Part shown: one piece after another, positions 22,369 to 33,977 of the stretch | Layout: every line of letters begins with the position of its first letter | Position numbering within the stretch: the first letter of the stretch is position 1 | DNA from: Cladophialophora immunda | Taxonomy: Eukaryota; Ascomycota; Eurotiomycetes; Chaetothyriales; Herpotrichiellaceae | Assembly (NCBI RefSeq): GCF_000835495.1 | Contig: NW_015622545.1 | Location: 3,488,777 to 3,552,776 of the forward strand | Length of the DNA stretch: 64,000 bases | Direction of reading: 5' to 3' | Made by a program: the position numbers and the translations under genes | The notes under the pieces: model-generated | The model's input: only the letters and a program-made list of their open reading frames with translations | What the model was told of the DNA's origin: nothing | Databases searched by the model: none

Positions 22369-24361
22369 TTAAATATACGATGGTTGGTATTCTCGGGAAT
22401 ATGCATTCGGCAAGATCCCAAGGATAGACGTCAGCAACATATGCCCTATCCTAAAGCAGATAGAATGATGTATTTCCTTCTCCCACCTGTCTGTACAAGC
22501 CTGCAATGTGTCCAAGATGGTTTGCTGTGGTGGAATCGTTGACCCTATAGCCAGAGGCGTGTCGTTGCGGAGGAGATAGAGACATACCGTCAGCATTGCC
22601 GAGAAAAAGTCAAGCCTGAAGAGGCGACCGAGAAGATCCATGCTTTCCCAACTTTCCCCCTTATGTTCACACAAATCTTGGTGGTACACTAAGATAGCTA
22701 AGCTGCATTCCAATGACGACCAGCAAGAGATTGGGTAGTCAACTGGGGCGCGAGGGTGCAGGGCGTGCGCACGGTGTATGACAAGGAGGATCCGCCGGAA
22801 GAAGATATCTAGTGTAACATATAGCGACGGCCTGCCGTGAATAGTATCCAGCAAGGTCATATGATGTCGTACTTGATCGTTGCAGTGTTGAACTTCATCA
22901 TAAGATGGCTTTTCTGTTTCGTTGTTCACTCTGAAGATGATGTGACATATTGTTGGGTAGATTTCCAGCAACGCTATCCATGGATCGGTCGTCTCAGGGC
23001 TTAAGGGAAATGACGCTTGTTTCATCCCGAGATCGTTAGCTGATATGAGCGGCAGTTTTCCCGTAATCGTGGCAATGTGTATACAAAAGTATAAGATTAA
23101 GGACCACAAGATTTGTCCAGATTGCCATTCACGAATGGCCTCAGCCGATCGATTTGGTGGGCTTGGTTGCCTGTTCAGATCCATGCTGATGGCAGCGCGC
23201 GTAACAAGGCCAAGGAATGTCCAGCATGAATCAAAGCTTCGACAAGTTGCGTTGGTGGTTTGCTTGGCAATAACCATAAGGCATAAAGTCCTTATGGCTG
23301 AGAGATCTGGCTGAATCATGAAAGGCGTCTTACTTAGACAGGCCTCAGCAGCCATGCAGAAGTCCGCCGTTGAATCTTGATCCCTGGACACAGCAAAACA
23401 GCCCAGCGCCAAAACCATCAAGAAGCTGGATAGCCAGGATATGTCAACCGATTTTCGGACATCCCAGAACTTCTCGACCATGCGGGAAAATTGAGGAACG
23501 TCGATTATGGGATAGATAGGCTGGTATAGGGCTAAATAGCCATCTATATATGATTGACATTTTTCTTGGTGGCTTTGCAGCAAGTGGTGGACTTTTTCAA
23601 GCGAGATATATTGGGCAGCTGCTGGACTGTTGAATGGGAAATTGCCGGGAAGCACAGAATCACCTGCGTTATTCTTGTTCTCCTGGCGGATTATCTCTGA
23701 GATCTTGCTGCAGACTGGAATGTCTACACTGTGAGCCTCTGATTTAAGCTGGAATCACTTTTAGCTGCTGCCTTGTGTCCGTCGGACCTATTTGGGATGG
23801 ATTGCTCACCGTCGATAAGACTTGTTTCCAGTGAGTTGGACCGCGACGCTGGGCATGCCAGGAAGCGACAATATGGTCGGGGGTTTCTCTCACTTCCTGG
23901 GAGTGCGTCGCCGAAGAAAGGGTACCATTATCAACCCTGTGATTATATGAACAGTATCTACTCCAGCCAGCACCATGGCACCGTGAGCATGGTAGCTCCC
24001 TGTCGCACTTGACCTTTAGTCGATAACACCGGATGCAAGATAGGTGAGCACGACGCCTCTTCTTGACAAGTCGGGGTTCGTTTGCCGCACTGAATTCGCT
24101 GTCACCCTCTTGGCACACATGGTGCTTGTCAGATGAACTCGGTAAGGGACATTCTATACTGGATCGTGTCGGGGTTTCGCTGGTCGTCTCGGTGCCCGGC
24201 GGTAACAGCTCATCGATTGAAGTTGTCGTTGGCAACTGAAGGCCATATGAGCAGCTGACGGTCGCCTCCGTACATCGCTGACAGGCCGGTTTGGTCTTGT
24301 CACAGCGCAATTTCAACTGGCGACAGCGACAGCAGGTCTTGATCTCTCTCATGTTGGGCAT
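22369..24361 (-). CDS. Transcription factor with two tandem Zn(II)2Cys6 clusters
   Basis: Exons 24361-23810 and 23748-22369 (61-base intron, GTGAGC...CAG) give 643 residues. The N-terminus holds two complete binuclear clusters: residues 10-37 (TCCRCRQLKLRCDKTKPAC then QRC...C, spacing 2-6-6-2-6) and residues 109-137 (SCIRCYRLKVKCDRELPCSR then C...C, spacing 2-6-5-2-8), the second preceded by a basic KKRRRAH. Nearly all family members have only one. The C-terminal part, from LPGNFPFNSPAAAQY, is a fungal_trans-like domain with the usual YLALYQPIYPIIDVPQF and SFDSCWTFLGLVTRAAISMDL blocks. Start at MPNMREIK (24361), since the frame upstream to 24430 has no ATG; an additional 5' exon cannot be excluded. 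Targets unknown. Confidence 0.85.
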
Positions 24362-25527
24362 GATCCGGCATGAAGCCCGTGTATCGGGCGATGCAAGCAC
24401 ATCTTGAAGAGCTGTTTTTGACAGAGACAAGAACAGAGACGTTACGTCGCAGCGAGATTAGCCAAGACTCTACCACCGGCGAATTTCCGGTGCAATTGCC
24501 AAATACCATTCAACCACCCGTGTCTCAATCTATACGACTTGCGCGTTTGGATGACGTGTAGAACGAAAAACGTATGCAATTTTGTCCTGTAAACACGAAA
24601 GCACCACCAGCTACTACTCTAGAATTCCTGAATTTTGTCAGGATGAAGCACTGTTTGGAGAAGGGGAGGGTGGAACCGGAGAAAAGACACACTGCCTGCC
24701 GTCCGCGCGAGATTTGGTTCGAGGTGCGCTAATCCATCGGGTCATGGGCATTTCAACAAGATATTTTTGACTCTCCTGGCTTGTTGTCAATAAAGCTTCT
24801 CTGCGTCAGTAGCAAAATAGTGGTCGGCTGTTTCAACATGTCTTACACCGAGGGATCGTTGGCATTGGTTCCCGAGAAACCTCGTAGAATAGCAGTTCAC
24901 CGTTGATCTGACAACGGTCGTTGGGTTTCCCGTTTTGGTGTACCTCCAAATTAGCGATCGATGTTTTCGAATTTTCACAGTTCTCGGACGACAGGGAGTG
25001 CCCACGATGCTATTCCAGCAGAGCTCAAGGGAGAAAAGGGGTTATTGCGACAGTAGAATTCGTTGGTTGAAAGCCATTGGACAAAGCACGATATTAGGCA
25101 GCCTCTTCCTCAGGCACCTTCCTTTTCCGCCTTCTCATTAGATCTACATATGTGGTGGCTTTTTTTCACATGGCTTTTCATGTTTCCCCTCCGATATGGT
25201 CGTCGACGGAAATCTGGTTCCTCCCAAGTGCTCTTGGTCCTACGCAGTGCCAGGACATGGGAGTATGACTTGTCAAGGTATCAAGAGAAGCTACTCATCC
25301 ATCCACGGTTGGTTACATCACCTATTTGTGCCTATTGCAGAATGGATAATATAGGATCAACTCCATCAATGCCCAACACTCAATCAATAGTCAGGGCGTC
25401 GGCGCCTCTCACCGCATTGTCAGGTATAACATTACCAGTCTCGCTACTCCGCCTCGAAGCACCAACTTGCAGCTCGTTTCGCAACACCATCCATTTCGAG
25501 CCAAGCTTCAAACTCTCTCTCATGCTC
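24362..25527. other. Intergenic, no gene recognised
   Basis: This is the upstream region of the tandem zinc-cluster regulator. Only short, unconvincing frames are seen on both strands. Confidence 0.35.
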
Positions 25528-25920
25528 TCATCTCCTTTTTCCACCACTGAATACATCCTCAGCTGTTTCATCGCGCTCCCGGACTTCCTTCTCTCCGATG
25601 CCGAGTGTGAGCCAGGACCCAATCGCAAGAAATACGCCGGCAAAGCAGAAGTATACCGCCATCCTAACATCGCTGTCTCCAAGTCCGAGGGAAGTCCTTA
25701 TTCTCTGGGCAAATGTGAAGCTGGCGAGAATCCAGGGACATTGAGTGGATAGGAATGCTAGATTCTGCAGCATAGAATGTTAACGAATCGAGATCGAAAT
25801 ATTGATGTGGATGACCAGCACCACTTTCTAGGACGGAGTGAAAGGAACGAAGGGCATGCATATACGTACCAGGAAAACGAGGACGGCGATCGAGAGAAGG
25901 GGAATTGGAGAAGACATCAT
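25528..25920 (-). CDS. Small hydrophobic protein, unknown
   Basis: Two exons (25920-25870, 25764-25528) joined across a 105-base intron (GTACGT...CTGCAG) give a 95-residue protein. It opens with a hydrophobic stretch (PLLSIAVLVFLNLAFLSTQ), which is either a signal peptide or a first membrane helix, followed by FTFAQRIRTSLGLGDSDVR and a second helix (VYFCFAGVFLAIGSWLTLGI), then a charged tail. The intron joins two halves of one hydrophobic segment in frame, which argues for a real gene. No family was recognised; it could also be the last exons of a larger membrane protein. Two adjacent ATGs (25920, 25917) are possible starts. Confidence 0.42.
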
Positions 25921-26818
25921 GGTTTGTTGAAGGTGTGCAACGGCAAAGGAATTTGCAGTTTGAATTCCCCGAGGTTCTTGCCGCCTTTTCTTTAACCACG
26001 AGCATCGAAATGGATTTTTGAGAACTCCTGGACGCCGCATGTCCAGGTTATAGTTATCCCCTCGTGCTCCATGAAGCCTCTGGAAATGCTGCAGCCTGTG
26101 CAGCCCAGCTCTTCTCACAGAGCCTTTGACTCGGAAGAAATCCACAAACCCGAGCCGAGTCAAGCCGCTTGCCCGACCGGGCGGCTCGCAGCCAATACAT
26201 TACGTGGATAGTCCTTGGCGATGAAGTGCTGTGCTGGATTTGCAGAGCCTGAGACTCGAGGCTCGAGACCGTGATTCGACGTCTGTGCTGTTGATTATCA
26301 AAAAGTTCAAGATGGAGGATGAAGGAAGTCGGGCATAAGCGGGCATCTACAAGAGGCACCGTGTCATGGCGGAGGCAGGGTTCCCCCCTGGCCAACCAGG
26401 TCGAACCTCAGCCTCGTTGGTGGAGAACACTGCCTGCGTCGGCCGAGCTTAACGCCTGTTAACAGCCGACTTGGCCCCTGAACCCTCGTTTTCCTAAAAC
26501 CATTTCGCTCGTTAAGTGAAATCAAGACGTCCGCGTAATCTCTTGTTCTGGGATTTATATGGCTGTAAAGAATGTGGCCAGAGACCGAGTCGTAAGTCAA
26601 ACGCGTCCAACCGAGGAGGCCAAGTAAATGCGGAGGCTGTACCATAAAATGTATTGAGTAACTACCTGGCACTCTCTTAAATCCACCATATGCAGCCAAG
26701 TTTCTATCTGATAGTCTATTGGCACCTGGAAAATGATCGCTAAGCTTTACCTTCTTGCTGTCATGGTACGGCATCTTCCCGTGGCCCTTGCAAACGTTCT
26801 AACTGACCAAGTCTCTAG
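25921..26818. other. Intergenic, nothing firm
   Basis: There is no supported gene. Near 26733 an ATG begins a short signal-peptide-like frame (MIAKLYLLAVM) that could be the first exon of the decayed gene to its right. Confidence 0.3.
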
Positions 26819-28298
26819 TCCTATTCACCGGTAATCTTTCTCCACCAAGACCTCTGTCAAGTATGCGAAGGTTGTGTAGTCAGTGACGACAGACGCCATG
26901 CCAATTTGAGTGTGGGCATTCTGATCTGGGGAACTCGGAGCGTCTTCGTTCAAGAAGAACGCGAGAGTGCAAGGATTTTCGAGTATGATATTGATATATG
27001 GGCTTCGGAGAGAGGTTTAGCCCACTACAAGGCCTCGGACGCGTAGCCGACTGAATCCATGCGTTTGTAGAATCGACATTTGCTTGAAGGAATGATGTAT
27101 GGATTTATGGGCCCATTACCATCAGATTGCCGTTGAATGAAACCATTTGTCCCCGATTTCCCCATGGTGCAGACCGACTTCTTTGTTCCTATAATCTATC
27201 AAAGCGAAGAAATTGTGGAATACCTTCGAGCATCCTATGGACATCTCGCAAAAGGTGAAAGAGAGCTGTATTGATGAAGAGTTGCCCGGATGCACCACCT
27301 CTATTAACTTGATCGGCCGCGACAGAGAAATTTTCGAGCTCGAACGTCATTTGACACTCCGATCGAACATGTGAATTCTCTGTGGACCCAGAGGCGTTGG
27401 AAAGAGCTGGCTTTTACAACACTTTGAACAGTGGTGGACGATAACCAAGTTTGTGGAGCAGCACGCCTCGGTTTCAAGCTCATTTGCGGACCCGTACATT
27501 CCTCAATCCTTCTGAAACAGTATCGGGGCTCGGCTTGGTCTGAATTTCATAGCCGGAGACGAGGCCGAGATGAAGTCGAGTATTCTTCGATATTTGTCCA
27601 GTCATCGAGTGCTTCTGGCAATTTACGGCGCGAAAGCATTCCCAGAACCTTTGAATGCTTTCCGCCACTCAAGGTAGATACACGCGGAGAAACTAAACAA
27701 TCCTGCTTCCGGACTAGACATCCTGGATTAAATCAACGAGTCTCTTGACGATATAGCTCAAATACCAGGGTTCCAGAAAGTTGACAGGAATTACCTGGAC
27801 CACAGAATCTGGGTTGCCAATCGGCGTGCCAAATTGGTGAAAGCGCTTGGCCGAGACCCTTCCAAGGAGTTGAAGTCCCTAAAACAGCTCGTTTCAGAGT
27901 GAGAGTCGGGGTGGGCCAAAGAAGACCGTGCTGCCGAAGGGCTTATGAATGCACGAGAAGCGATCGCATTCGCCTCTCAACGCGGTCATCAGGGTGATGA
28001 TGCGGTCGAAACGAGCCAGGAAGGTTTGTTTCGGCCTCAGCAATACGAGAGGCTCGAAATAACTGAAGAACCCAGACCAGAGCATTCATTCTCTGAGAAG
28101 CTTCGCGATGCCACACAGCCATGGCTTGCGGAACTGTATGAGGTTCTGGGTAGGCATGCGGAAAGCATATGGGCCGTGTTGGAGAAGATTAAGACGCCAC
28201 CGGGTTTTCATTCCACATTCCTTATCAGGGAGGCAAGGTACCATGTCATTTCACTCGTGGCAGAGCTTTGGAGGCCGGAGGAAGGTCTGCAGTCATAG
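26819..28298 (+). pseudogene. Decayed STAND-type (P-loop NTPase with helical repeats) gene
   Basis: Protein-like segments run in order in one direction but in shifting frames. They are 26819-27043 (ILIWGTRSVFVQEERESARI), 27137-27270 (FVPDFPMVQTDFFVPIIYQS), 27312-27440 with a P-loop CGPRGVGKSW at 27381-27410 followed by LLQHFEQWWTITKFVEQ, 27480-27670 (RYLSSHRVLLAIYGAKAF), and 27735-28298 (DRNYLDHRIWVANRRAKLVK, then AREAIAFASQRGHQGDD). In-frame stops occur near 27044, 27134, 27270 and 27900. A P-loop preceded by IGRDREIFELERHL and followed by TPR-like helices is the layout of fungal STAND/NLR-like ATPases. The gene is not translatable as it stands. Whether C-to-T repeat-induced mutation caused the damage was not measured. 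Confidence 0.62.
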
Positions 28299-28620
28299 TG
28301 ATTAGTATATAATGCGCATGAATCGGGGAGGGAAGCTTTCCAGCTGTGTCAATGCTGCAGACTCGTGGGCGCCAAGACGCGAGGTATCGTTGGCCCGGGT
28401 TGATAGCTCACCCGCATAGGGCGGCGGCGCCCTCCTCCCGGTCAGGGTTAGGCGCGGACAGATTTCCCAGCGGCTGGCATTTGGAGAAGCAAGGCTGAGG
28501 CTGGCGAGGCTGAGGCTACGTATCTCCTCCGTCAATGCATGCCCAATTCTCAAAAAGATGTTCCACTGAACCTTTGAGGATCCCACTGCGCCCATCACGT
28601 CAAGTCTTTAGGCCGCAACA
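28299..28620. other. Swp1 promoter region
   Basis: These 322 bases lie between the decayed gene and the Swp1 ATG, GC-rich in the middle. Short direct repeats of GAGGCTGAGGCT type lie at about 28494-28515. No gene. Confidence 0.35.
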
Positions 28621-29927
28621 ATGCGTCTGCTTTCATTTCTGCCACAGGCTCTGCTTCTCTGCTGTACGCTAGGCTCGTTAGCCGCAGCAGCCTCCACGTG
28701 GACTTTCGCAGACGCCTCTCTGAGCGTAACCAGCAAAGGGTCCGCAGCTGCAAAGGATGGAGGAGTTAAAGAGAAGTAGGTCCTAGTCTCTGCGACTGTT
28801 GACTTCATCGACACTGTGTACATACATGGAAGAGCTCGATTACTGACTGCTATCTCGTTACCCAACATTCAGACTCACCCCCTCCCAACCGCTCTCCAAA
28901 CCCATTCTGCTCGGCTCCTCCGACACTTTGAAGATTACACTCACAACGCAAGAGGGAAAGAGCGCCAAAAGACCGCATCAGGCATTTCTGCTGCTACAAG
29001 ACCAAGAGGGGAGACTCGACGTTTCGTATCCTTTCAGTGTGAAGGAGTCCGGAAAAGCAAAGGTCGAAGTGGTACGTGTGATTCGTTCAGTGCCCAATAT
29101 GAGAGCAAGAGAGGGAGAGCAGGGGCGGGAATAGTCACATCCAGATTAGGCACCGCGGGCTATCCTGACTTGTTACTTTGTCTACCAAACTCAGTCGATG
29201 GAATGAGAGAAACTAACAGTTGGCTCGTGTACAGACACACAAAGATCTCCCCGTCCAATTCCTCACTTCCTCTCTCGCGACAAACAGTACACCGGGGCTC
29301 AGCGCATCCATCATCATCGCCTCCTTCAGCACCACCCCAGGCTACAACTCTCCGGCCTTCACCCTCCAAGTCAAGACGGATTCAAACACCCCCGTACCAG
29401 CAGCAGAGAAACCACTCCGATACGGCAAGCTTCCAGAAATCCACCACATCTTCCGTTCTGACCCCAAGTCTCCGCCCGCGATCATCAGTCTGGTATTTTT
29501 GGCCGCTGTGGTGGGAACCCTACCGTTGTTGGCGGGTGCTGTACGTTGTCCCTTGTCCCATATTCCATTCCATCACAGCTCCCACCCACATACTCTGTCT
29601 CCTCACACTTCAATCCCTCTGCTTTCATTCCTCCACATCTTCTAGGAAGGATCACTACTAACCTCTCCCCCTTTCACATCTCGACAGTGGCTCGCCCTAG
29701 GACTGAACCTCTCTTCCTTGCCCAAGGCCTTCTCGGCCTCCCCGATATCGCACGCCTGCTTCGTCTCGTCGATCGCGGGCATCGAGTTCGTCTTCTTCCT
29801 GTACTACACGAGCTGGAATCTGTTCCAGACCCTCCCCGTCCTCGGCGTCTTGGGCGTCACGGCGTTCCTGAGCGGGAGTCGCGCCCTGACAGAGGTCCAA
29901 GAGCGGAGGTTGGCGGGGACTAGATAA
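28621..29927 (+). CDS. SWP1: Oligosaccharyltransferase delta subunit (ribophorin II / Swp1)
   Basis: Subunit of the ER oligosaccharyltransferase that N-glycosylates nascent proteins. Exons 28621-28775, 28873-29071, 29235-29540 and 29688-29927 give 299 residues. A signal peptide (MRLLSFLPQALLLCCTLGSL) is followed by STWTFADASLSVTSKG, then the lumenal domain with SSDTLKITLTTQEGKSAKRP, FLLLQDQEGRLDVSYPFSVK and the conserved LRYGKLPEIHHIFRSDPKSP. Three membrane helices close the protein (AIISLVFLAAVVGTLPLLAG; HACFVSSIAGIEFVFFLYY; LFQTLPVLGVLGVTAFLSG). Length and order match fungal Swp1. This is a conserved single-copy gene and begins the syntenic right half of the window. Confidence 0.93.
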
Positions 29928-30984
29928 CAAATGGAATGAGAGGGGAGGAGGAGGAGGAGATTGAGCTCATCTGCAACACGGCCACACGGCGGCACGGCCA
30001 CCTCCTTCCACAGCAGACAGATGATCGGAGACGGGGATGGGGAAAATGGAAAAAAGGAAATATAAAGAAAAGGGGTGAAGGAACCCTTGGAAGGGAAAAG
30101 GCGCATGGATAGAACAATCACTGCGGGAAATATCACACCCGAATCGAACCAAAACCAAAAAACAACCAAAAATGAGCCATCAAGATCCAATGCCCCCTCC
30201 ATGCAGGAAAGAACACTGCATCTACATACCTGCACACGTTTACAAGCGTATATATACACTGTGTACAGAGCGGTAAGGAGGATGAGTCCGTGAGCTGGTG
30301 AATTGAGCCCGTTGTGAGAGAGGACAGTGTATGCGCCCGTCTACCGCACGACCACACTACCTTCGTTAGGTACCTATCTATCTACAGCAGCACAGAGCCC
30401 AGCCCTTCAGCCGTCCGGTATACCCGTTGTGATTAGGTCGGGAGTATATATGCCACACACTCTCTCTCGCACACTATGGATATATGCGCTACGCAGCCCC
30501 CAGTTCATTGGACCGTTCACGGCTCTGAACACCATTGTTCCCCGAGTTGGGGTACACGCGTTCGGTAATATCTCACGCCTCCATGCTCAGCAGCGATACG
30601 CTATACTGCCCGGTAAGGCTGATTTGCGCCTAATAAATCAAAGATGCAAACTCATCTTCCCCTCTTCTAGGAGACTTGCATGGCCGGCACTCGGTTAAGC
30701 ATATTACCTCTTATATTTTCCTGCTAGACTAACATTCTGGAGTCTCATGAATATACATAACACCTCCTTGAATGTTGATCATTAGTGCCATTGAATCCTG
30801 CAATGGTAACCTATGCTTCTGGAATAGCCATGCTTGTCAACACGCTGTCCTATATGCTGTAAGTCGACCCTGCTGTGGCGGAACTCCGACGTCCAATGCT
30901 TGCGATATATTCTGATACTCGATTCCCGGCTGTTGAATACCAACCCCCAATGCTTTTGATGAAATCTCATATTCGACGTCTCTC
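29928..30984. other. Noncoding interval between convergent genes
   Basis: This is the 3' flank of Swp1 and of the DHA1 transporter. It contains a GAG-rich patch at 29940-29960 and A-rich stretches at 30040-30180, probably untranslated 3' sequence. No gene seen. Confidence 0.4.
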
Positions 30985-32682
30985 TCAAGTCCCTTGCGTC
31001 GACATAATCTGCCTCGCAATCTTACTGCGCGCACGAATCTTCTCACCGTTGAATAGAAGCACCCAGGGCACCACCGTTAACAAGGCGGCAATACCTCCCA
31101 GCAGACTGGCAGCCGGCGGATAATCCAGATTGTTGAACATTTGATTCGTGAACAGCGGGAACACGGCAGCGAAGATGTTCCGCATAAAGCTCTGGGCAGC
31201 CAATGCTGACGAAGCATAGCGATGGTAGACGTCAGCCAGATAATTGAAGACGGCCAGGTAAATGACGAAGATGCCCATCTGTGCACATCCAATGGCGAGG
31301 ACTGGTGATATCCAAGGAATGGAAGAATACGTGGTCCATCCGAACCAGAAGAGGCCGATCGGTAACAAAGCCCCCTCAAGACAAGGGAAATACAGTCTTC
31401 CCTCAGGGCTGCTGTTGAGTTTGGGCCATCTCATCTTCGCCAGCTTCTCCTGATAAATCGATAACACGGTCGCCAACACAGATCCAATGGCGATGGCAGC
31501 GAAGACTCCTCCGCTCTGCTCGACGTTGAAGTTGTGGCGAGTCTGAAACACCAGGGGGATGACGGAGAATGTCATGTACAGCAGAGCCCAGGCAAAGGCT
31601 ACCCACAGTGAAAAGAAAAAGACGACGGGTTCTGTGGTGAGGAGCTTGAAAGGAATCGTCAGTGACAGGTACAGCATGTGGGCAAGCGAGGATCGGCTTT
31701 CATCCGCTGCAACTCTGTAGCGGATACGGGTCTGTGGGCTTGGCTTCTCGTCAGAAGAGCTGACCGACTCTTTCTCGACCTCATCGAGGTATGCATTCAA
31801 TACCTTCGCTCGACGGCTGAGGAGTACTGAACCCCGTGTCTCTTTGAAGAAGAGGTACACAACGACCAGCATGATCCCAAGAGAGATGATCTGATGATAA
31901 TAGATCCAGCGGAAACTAGCGCGACCGACGATGAAGCCAGAGACAAGTGGTCCCATGCCAGTGCCTGCAAGTGCCGCACCGCTGTATATGGCCATTGGCG
32001 TATTCCGATGTTCAGCATGATACAAGTCAGACATGACGCCTCCAACCATAGTCGCAAAAGTGCTGGCCCCAGCCCCAACGAAGAATCGAGCTACCAGCAT
32101 TCCGCCGAAGGACGGAGTGGTTGCGCAAGCAATGAGACCCGCCAGGAACATGACTGCAGAACCAATGAAGACAGGTCGCCGACCATTGATTTCCGAAAAG
32201 GGCGCAAGAAACATGGGGGACACAGCGAAACCTGTCGCCCATGTCGTGACGCCAGTGTTGAAGGCGACTTCAGACAGGTGCCATTTCTCGCGTTGCGGCT
32301 GCGCAGCAATGGAATAGGAACCGGCGCTGTACGCAGCAAGGAAGGTACAGCCACATGATAATATCAAGATGATGGTCTTGTGCGTGGTGGACCAGGTGAG
32401 TGGTGATTCATATTTTTTGAGATTCGGCGGGGGTATTGACGATGCGCCAGACGAGAAGTCGTCGAATGGGATCTGAGTGTCAAATGTCAGGTAGACATAT
32501 GTGGTGCCATCCTCAGTCAGTGTATCGGGAGGACTCGTGCTTGAGCGATGAGAAGGAGGTTCCAAGATCGGAACGGGTTCTTCGGAGGGTGCTAGGCTGT
32601 CCGTGTCTGTGGTGGTTTCGACCTTATCGCTGGCTCCCGGTGGCGGCGAGGGCCTCGATTCTCGGACGATGATTTCCCCCAT
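30985..32682 (-). CDS. MFS transporter, DHA1 family (drug/polyamine:proton antiporter type)
   Basis: Intronless gene of 565 residues starting at the ATG at 32682. A hydrophilic, Pro/Ser/Thr-rich cytosolic N-terminus of about 95 residues precedes twelve predicted helices. Family marks are ESPLTWSTTHKTIILIL before helix 1, APFSEINGRRPVFIGS in the helix 2-3 loop, LVARFFVGAGAST, LYHAEHRNTPMAIYSGAALA and GTGMGPLVSGFIV in helix 5, and RWIYYHQIIS. The central loop is long and charged (SSSDEKPSPQTRIRYRV). This architecture fits plasma-membrane exporters of drugs, toxins or polyamines (Tpo1/Flr1 relatives). Substrate unknown; no cluster partner beside it. Confidence 0.92.
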   Translation of the reverse strand: MGEIIVRESRPSPPPGASDKVETTTDTDSLAPSEEPVPILEPPSHRSSTSPPDTLTEDGTTYVYLTFDTQIPFDDFSSGASSIPPPNLKKYESPLTWSTTHKTIILILSCGCTFLAAYSAGSYSIAAQPQREKWHLSEVAFNTGVTTWATGFAVSPMFLAPFSEINGRRPVFIGSAVMFLAGLIACATTPSFGGMLVARFFVGAGASTFATMVGGVMSDLYHAEHRNTPMAIYSGAALAGTGMGPLVSGFIVGRASFRWIYYHQIISLGIMLVVVYLFFKETRGSVLLSRRAKVLNAYLDEVEKESVSSSDEKPSPQTRIRYRVAADESRSSLAHMLYLSLTIPFKLLTTEPVVFFFSLWVAFAWALLYMTFSVIPLVFQTRHNFNVEQSGGVFAAIAIGSVLATVLSIYQEKLAKMRWPKLNSSPEGRLYFPCLEGALLPIGLFWFGWTTYSSIPWISPVLAIGCAQMGIFVIYLAVFNYLADVYHRYASSALAAQSFMRNIFAAVFPLFTNQMFNNLDYPPAASLLGGIAALLTVVPWVLLFNGEKIRARSKIARQIMSTQGT

Positions 32683-33977
32683 GTTGGGCTTGTTTGGATC
32701 AGGAACGACTTGAGAGATTCACCCTCATTGTTTTGGCTCTCCCTCTGACTTATGGCTTGGGAGTCTTGGGGTCCCGGTGTGTACGCTGAGGGGGAGGTCA
32801 ATGACAAACCCAGGGCCGGTCAGGAGCGTATTTGGAGGGCGTGAAAAAAAGAGCCGACTCGCTCGAGGCTCCCTTCCCTCCAACAGGATATCGCCTCTTG
32901 CCCATGGTGGCTGCCCGCCACCGTCACTGACCGGATAACGGCAGCGGCTACTGCCCACCGCGGAGGGCGATGTATCCCCGAGACGGATGATGGCACCATG
33001 GAAGCATATCGCACGCGCATCCTGTCCTCAGAGGGTCAAACAAAAAGTTTTTTTACTGCTGGGCCCTCTCTGACCAGTCACAGAGCTCGGTGGGAAGCGG
33101 TGGTTTGACCGAACGGACACATGCGTCGAGTCGAGCGCGCGAATCTGCGGAATTGGGCCTCGCTTCTGTGGCCCGGTTGCATCAGTTGCCAGTCAGATGG
33201 GCTTTTTCCCCTGGATCGTCACGCTGATCGGTCCATGACTCGGTTCGTGGGATGGGAAGGGCGTGGGATGACGGAATCACCGAGATACGGCCGGCGTCGT
33301 CGACTCCAAAATAGCTGCGCTCTCATGTCATTCCTCTCCGCGCTCAGAGGGAGGAAGGTGTCACACCTGCCTCGGGGATGATAATAGAGGAGAGGTACCA
33401 GCGTAAAAGGGGGATTGGTAATGCCAAGTGACGACTCCAGCTCTATACGAAGGCAAAGTCATGTGGAGGTGAGGATGCAGCTTGACGGCGGACGTGGTGA
33501 GGGTGAGGGTGAGGGGGTGGGTGGCGCAGGTGGCATGAGCTTCTCCACGCTGCGCCAGCCTTATCAATTTCAGGGCCGCACCAACGCGCCCTTCAGCGAC
33601 GCTATATCGTTTAGGTGCTCACCAATGCTGCCGCCTCCTTGCCACACATGAACTCAAGGCTGTTCGCTTATTCCTCCAAACGAGGAAACAGCGCCTCGAA
33701 ATTATTACCCAAAAGATGGTCGGAATTATGCCAGGCTTTTGATTTTCAGCCTCGATCGCTCCCACTGCATGGTAATGATCATCATCGATGTACAAATGGA
33801 CCCCCCGTATTGCTTCATGAACCCTAGCCATCATATGCAGGACATGCACCCCTGAATGCCACTTTTGTGTATATCCTGATCCTGGATTGCCCACCCAAAA
33901 ACTGATCCTGACCCTATTTGCATCCAACACGTGTCGAGGAAGATTATCCAACAAAGCATATACACCTGGAAAATAGT
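32683..33977. other. Upstream region of the DHA1 transporter
   Basis: These 1.3 kb run between the transporter start and the 3' end of phospholipase B. A G-rich run capable of quadruplex folding lies at 33501-33521. No gene supported. Confidence 0.4.
33501..33521 (+). repeat. G-rich repeat, candidate G-quadruplex
   Basis: Four G-runs of 3, 3, 5 and 3 bases separated by TGA, TGA and T, within GGTGAG-type repeats starting near 33496. This fits the G3+N1-7 quadruplex pattern and lies about 0.82 kb upstream of the DHA1 transporter ATG. Confidence 0.6.

Noticed and set aside
24361..24430. Extending the tandem zinc-cluster regulator to 24430.
   Set aside because: The first codon there is TTG; the first ATG in frame is at 24361.
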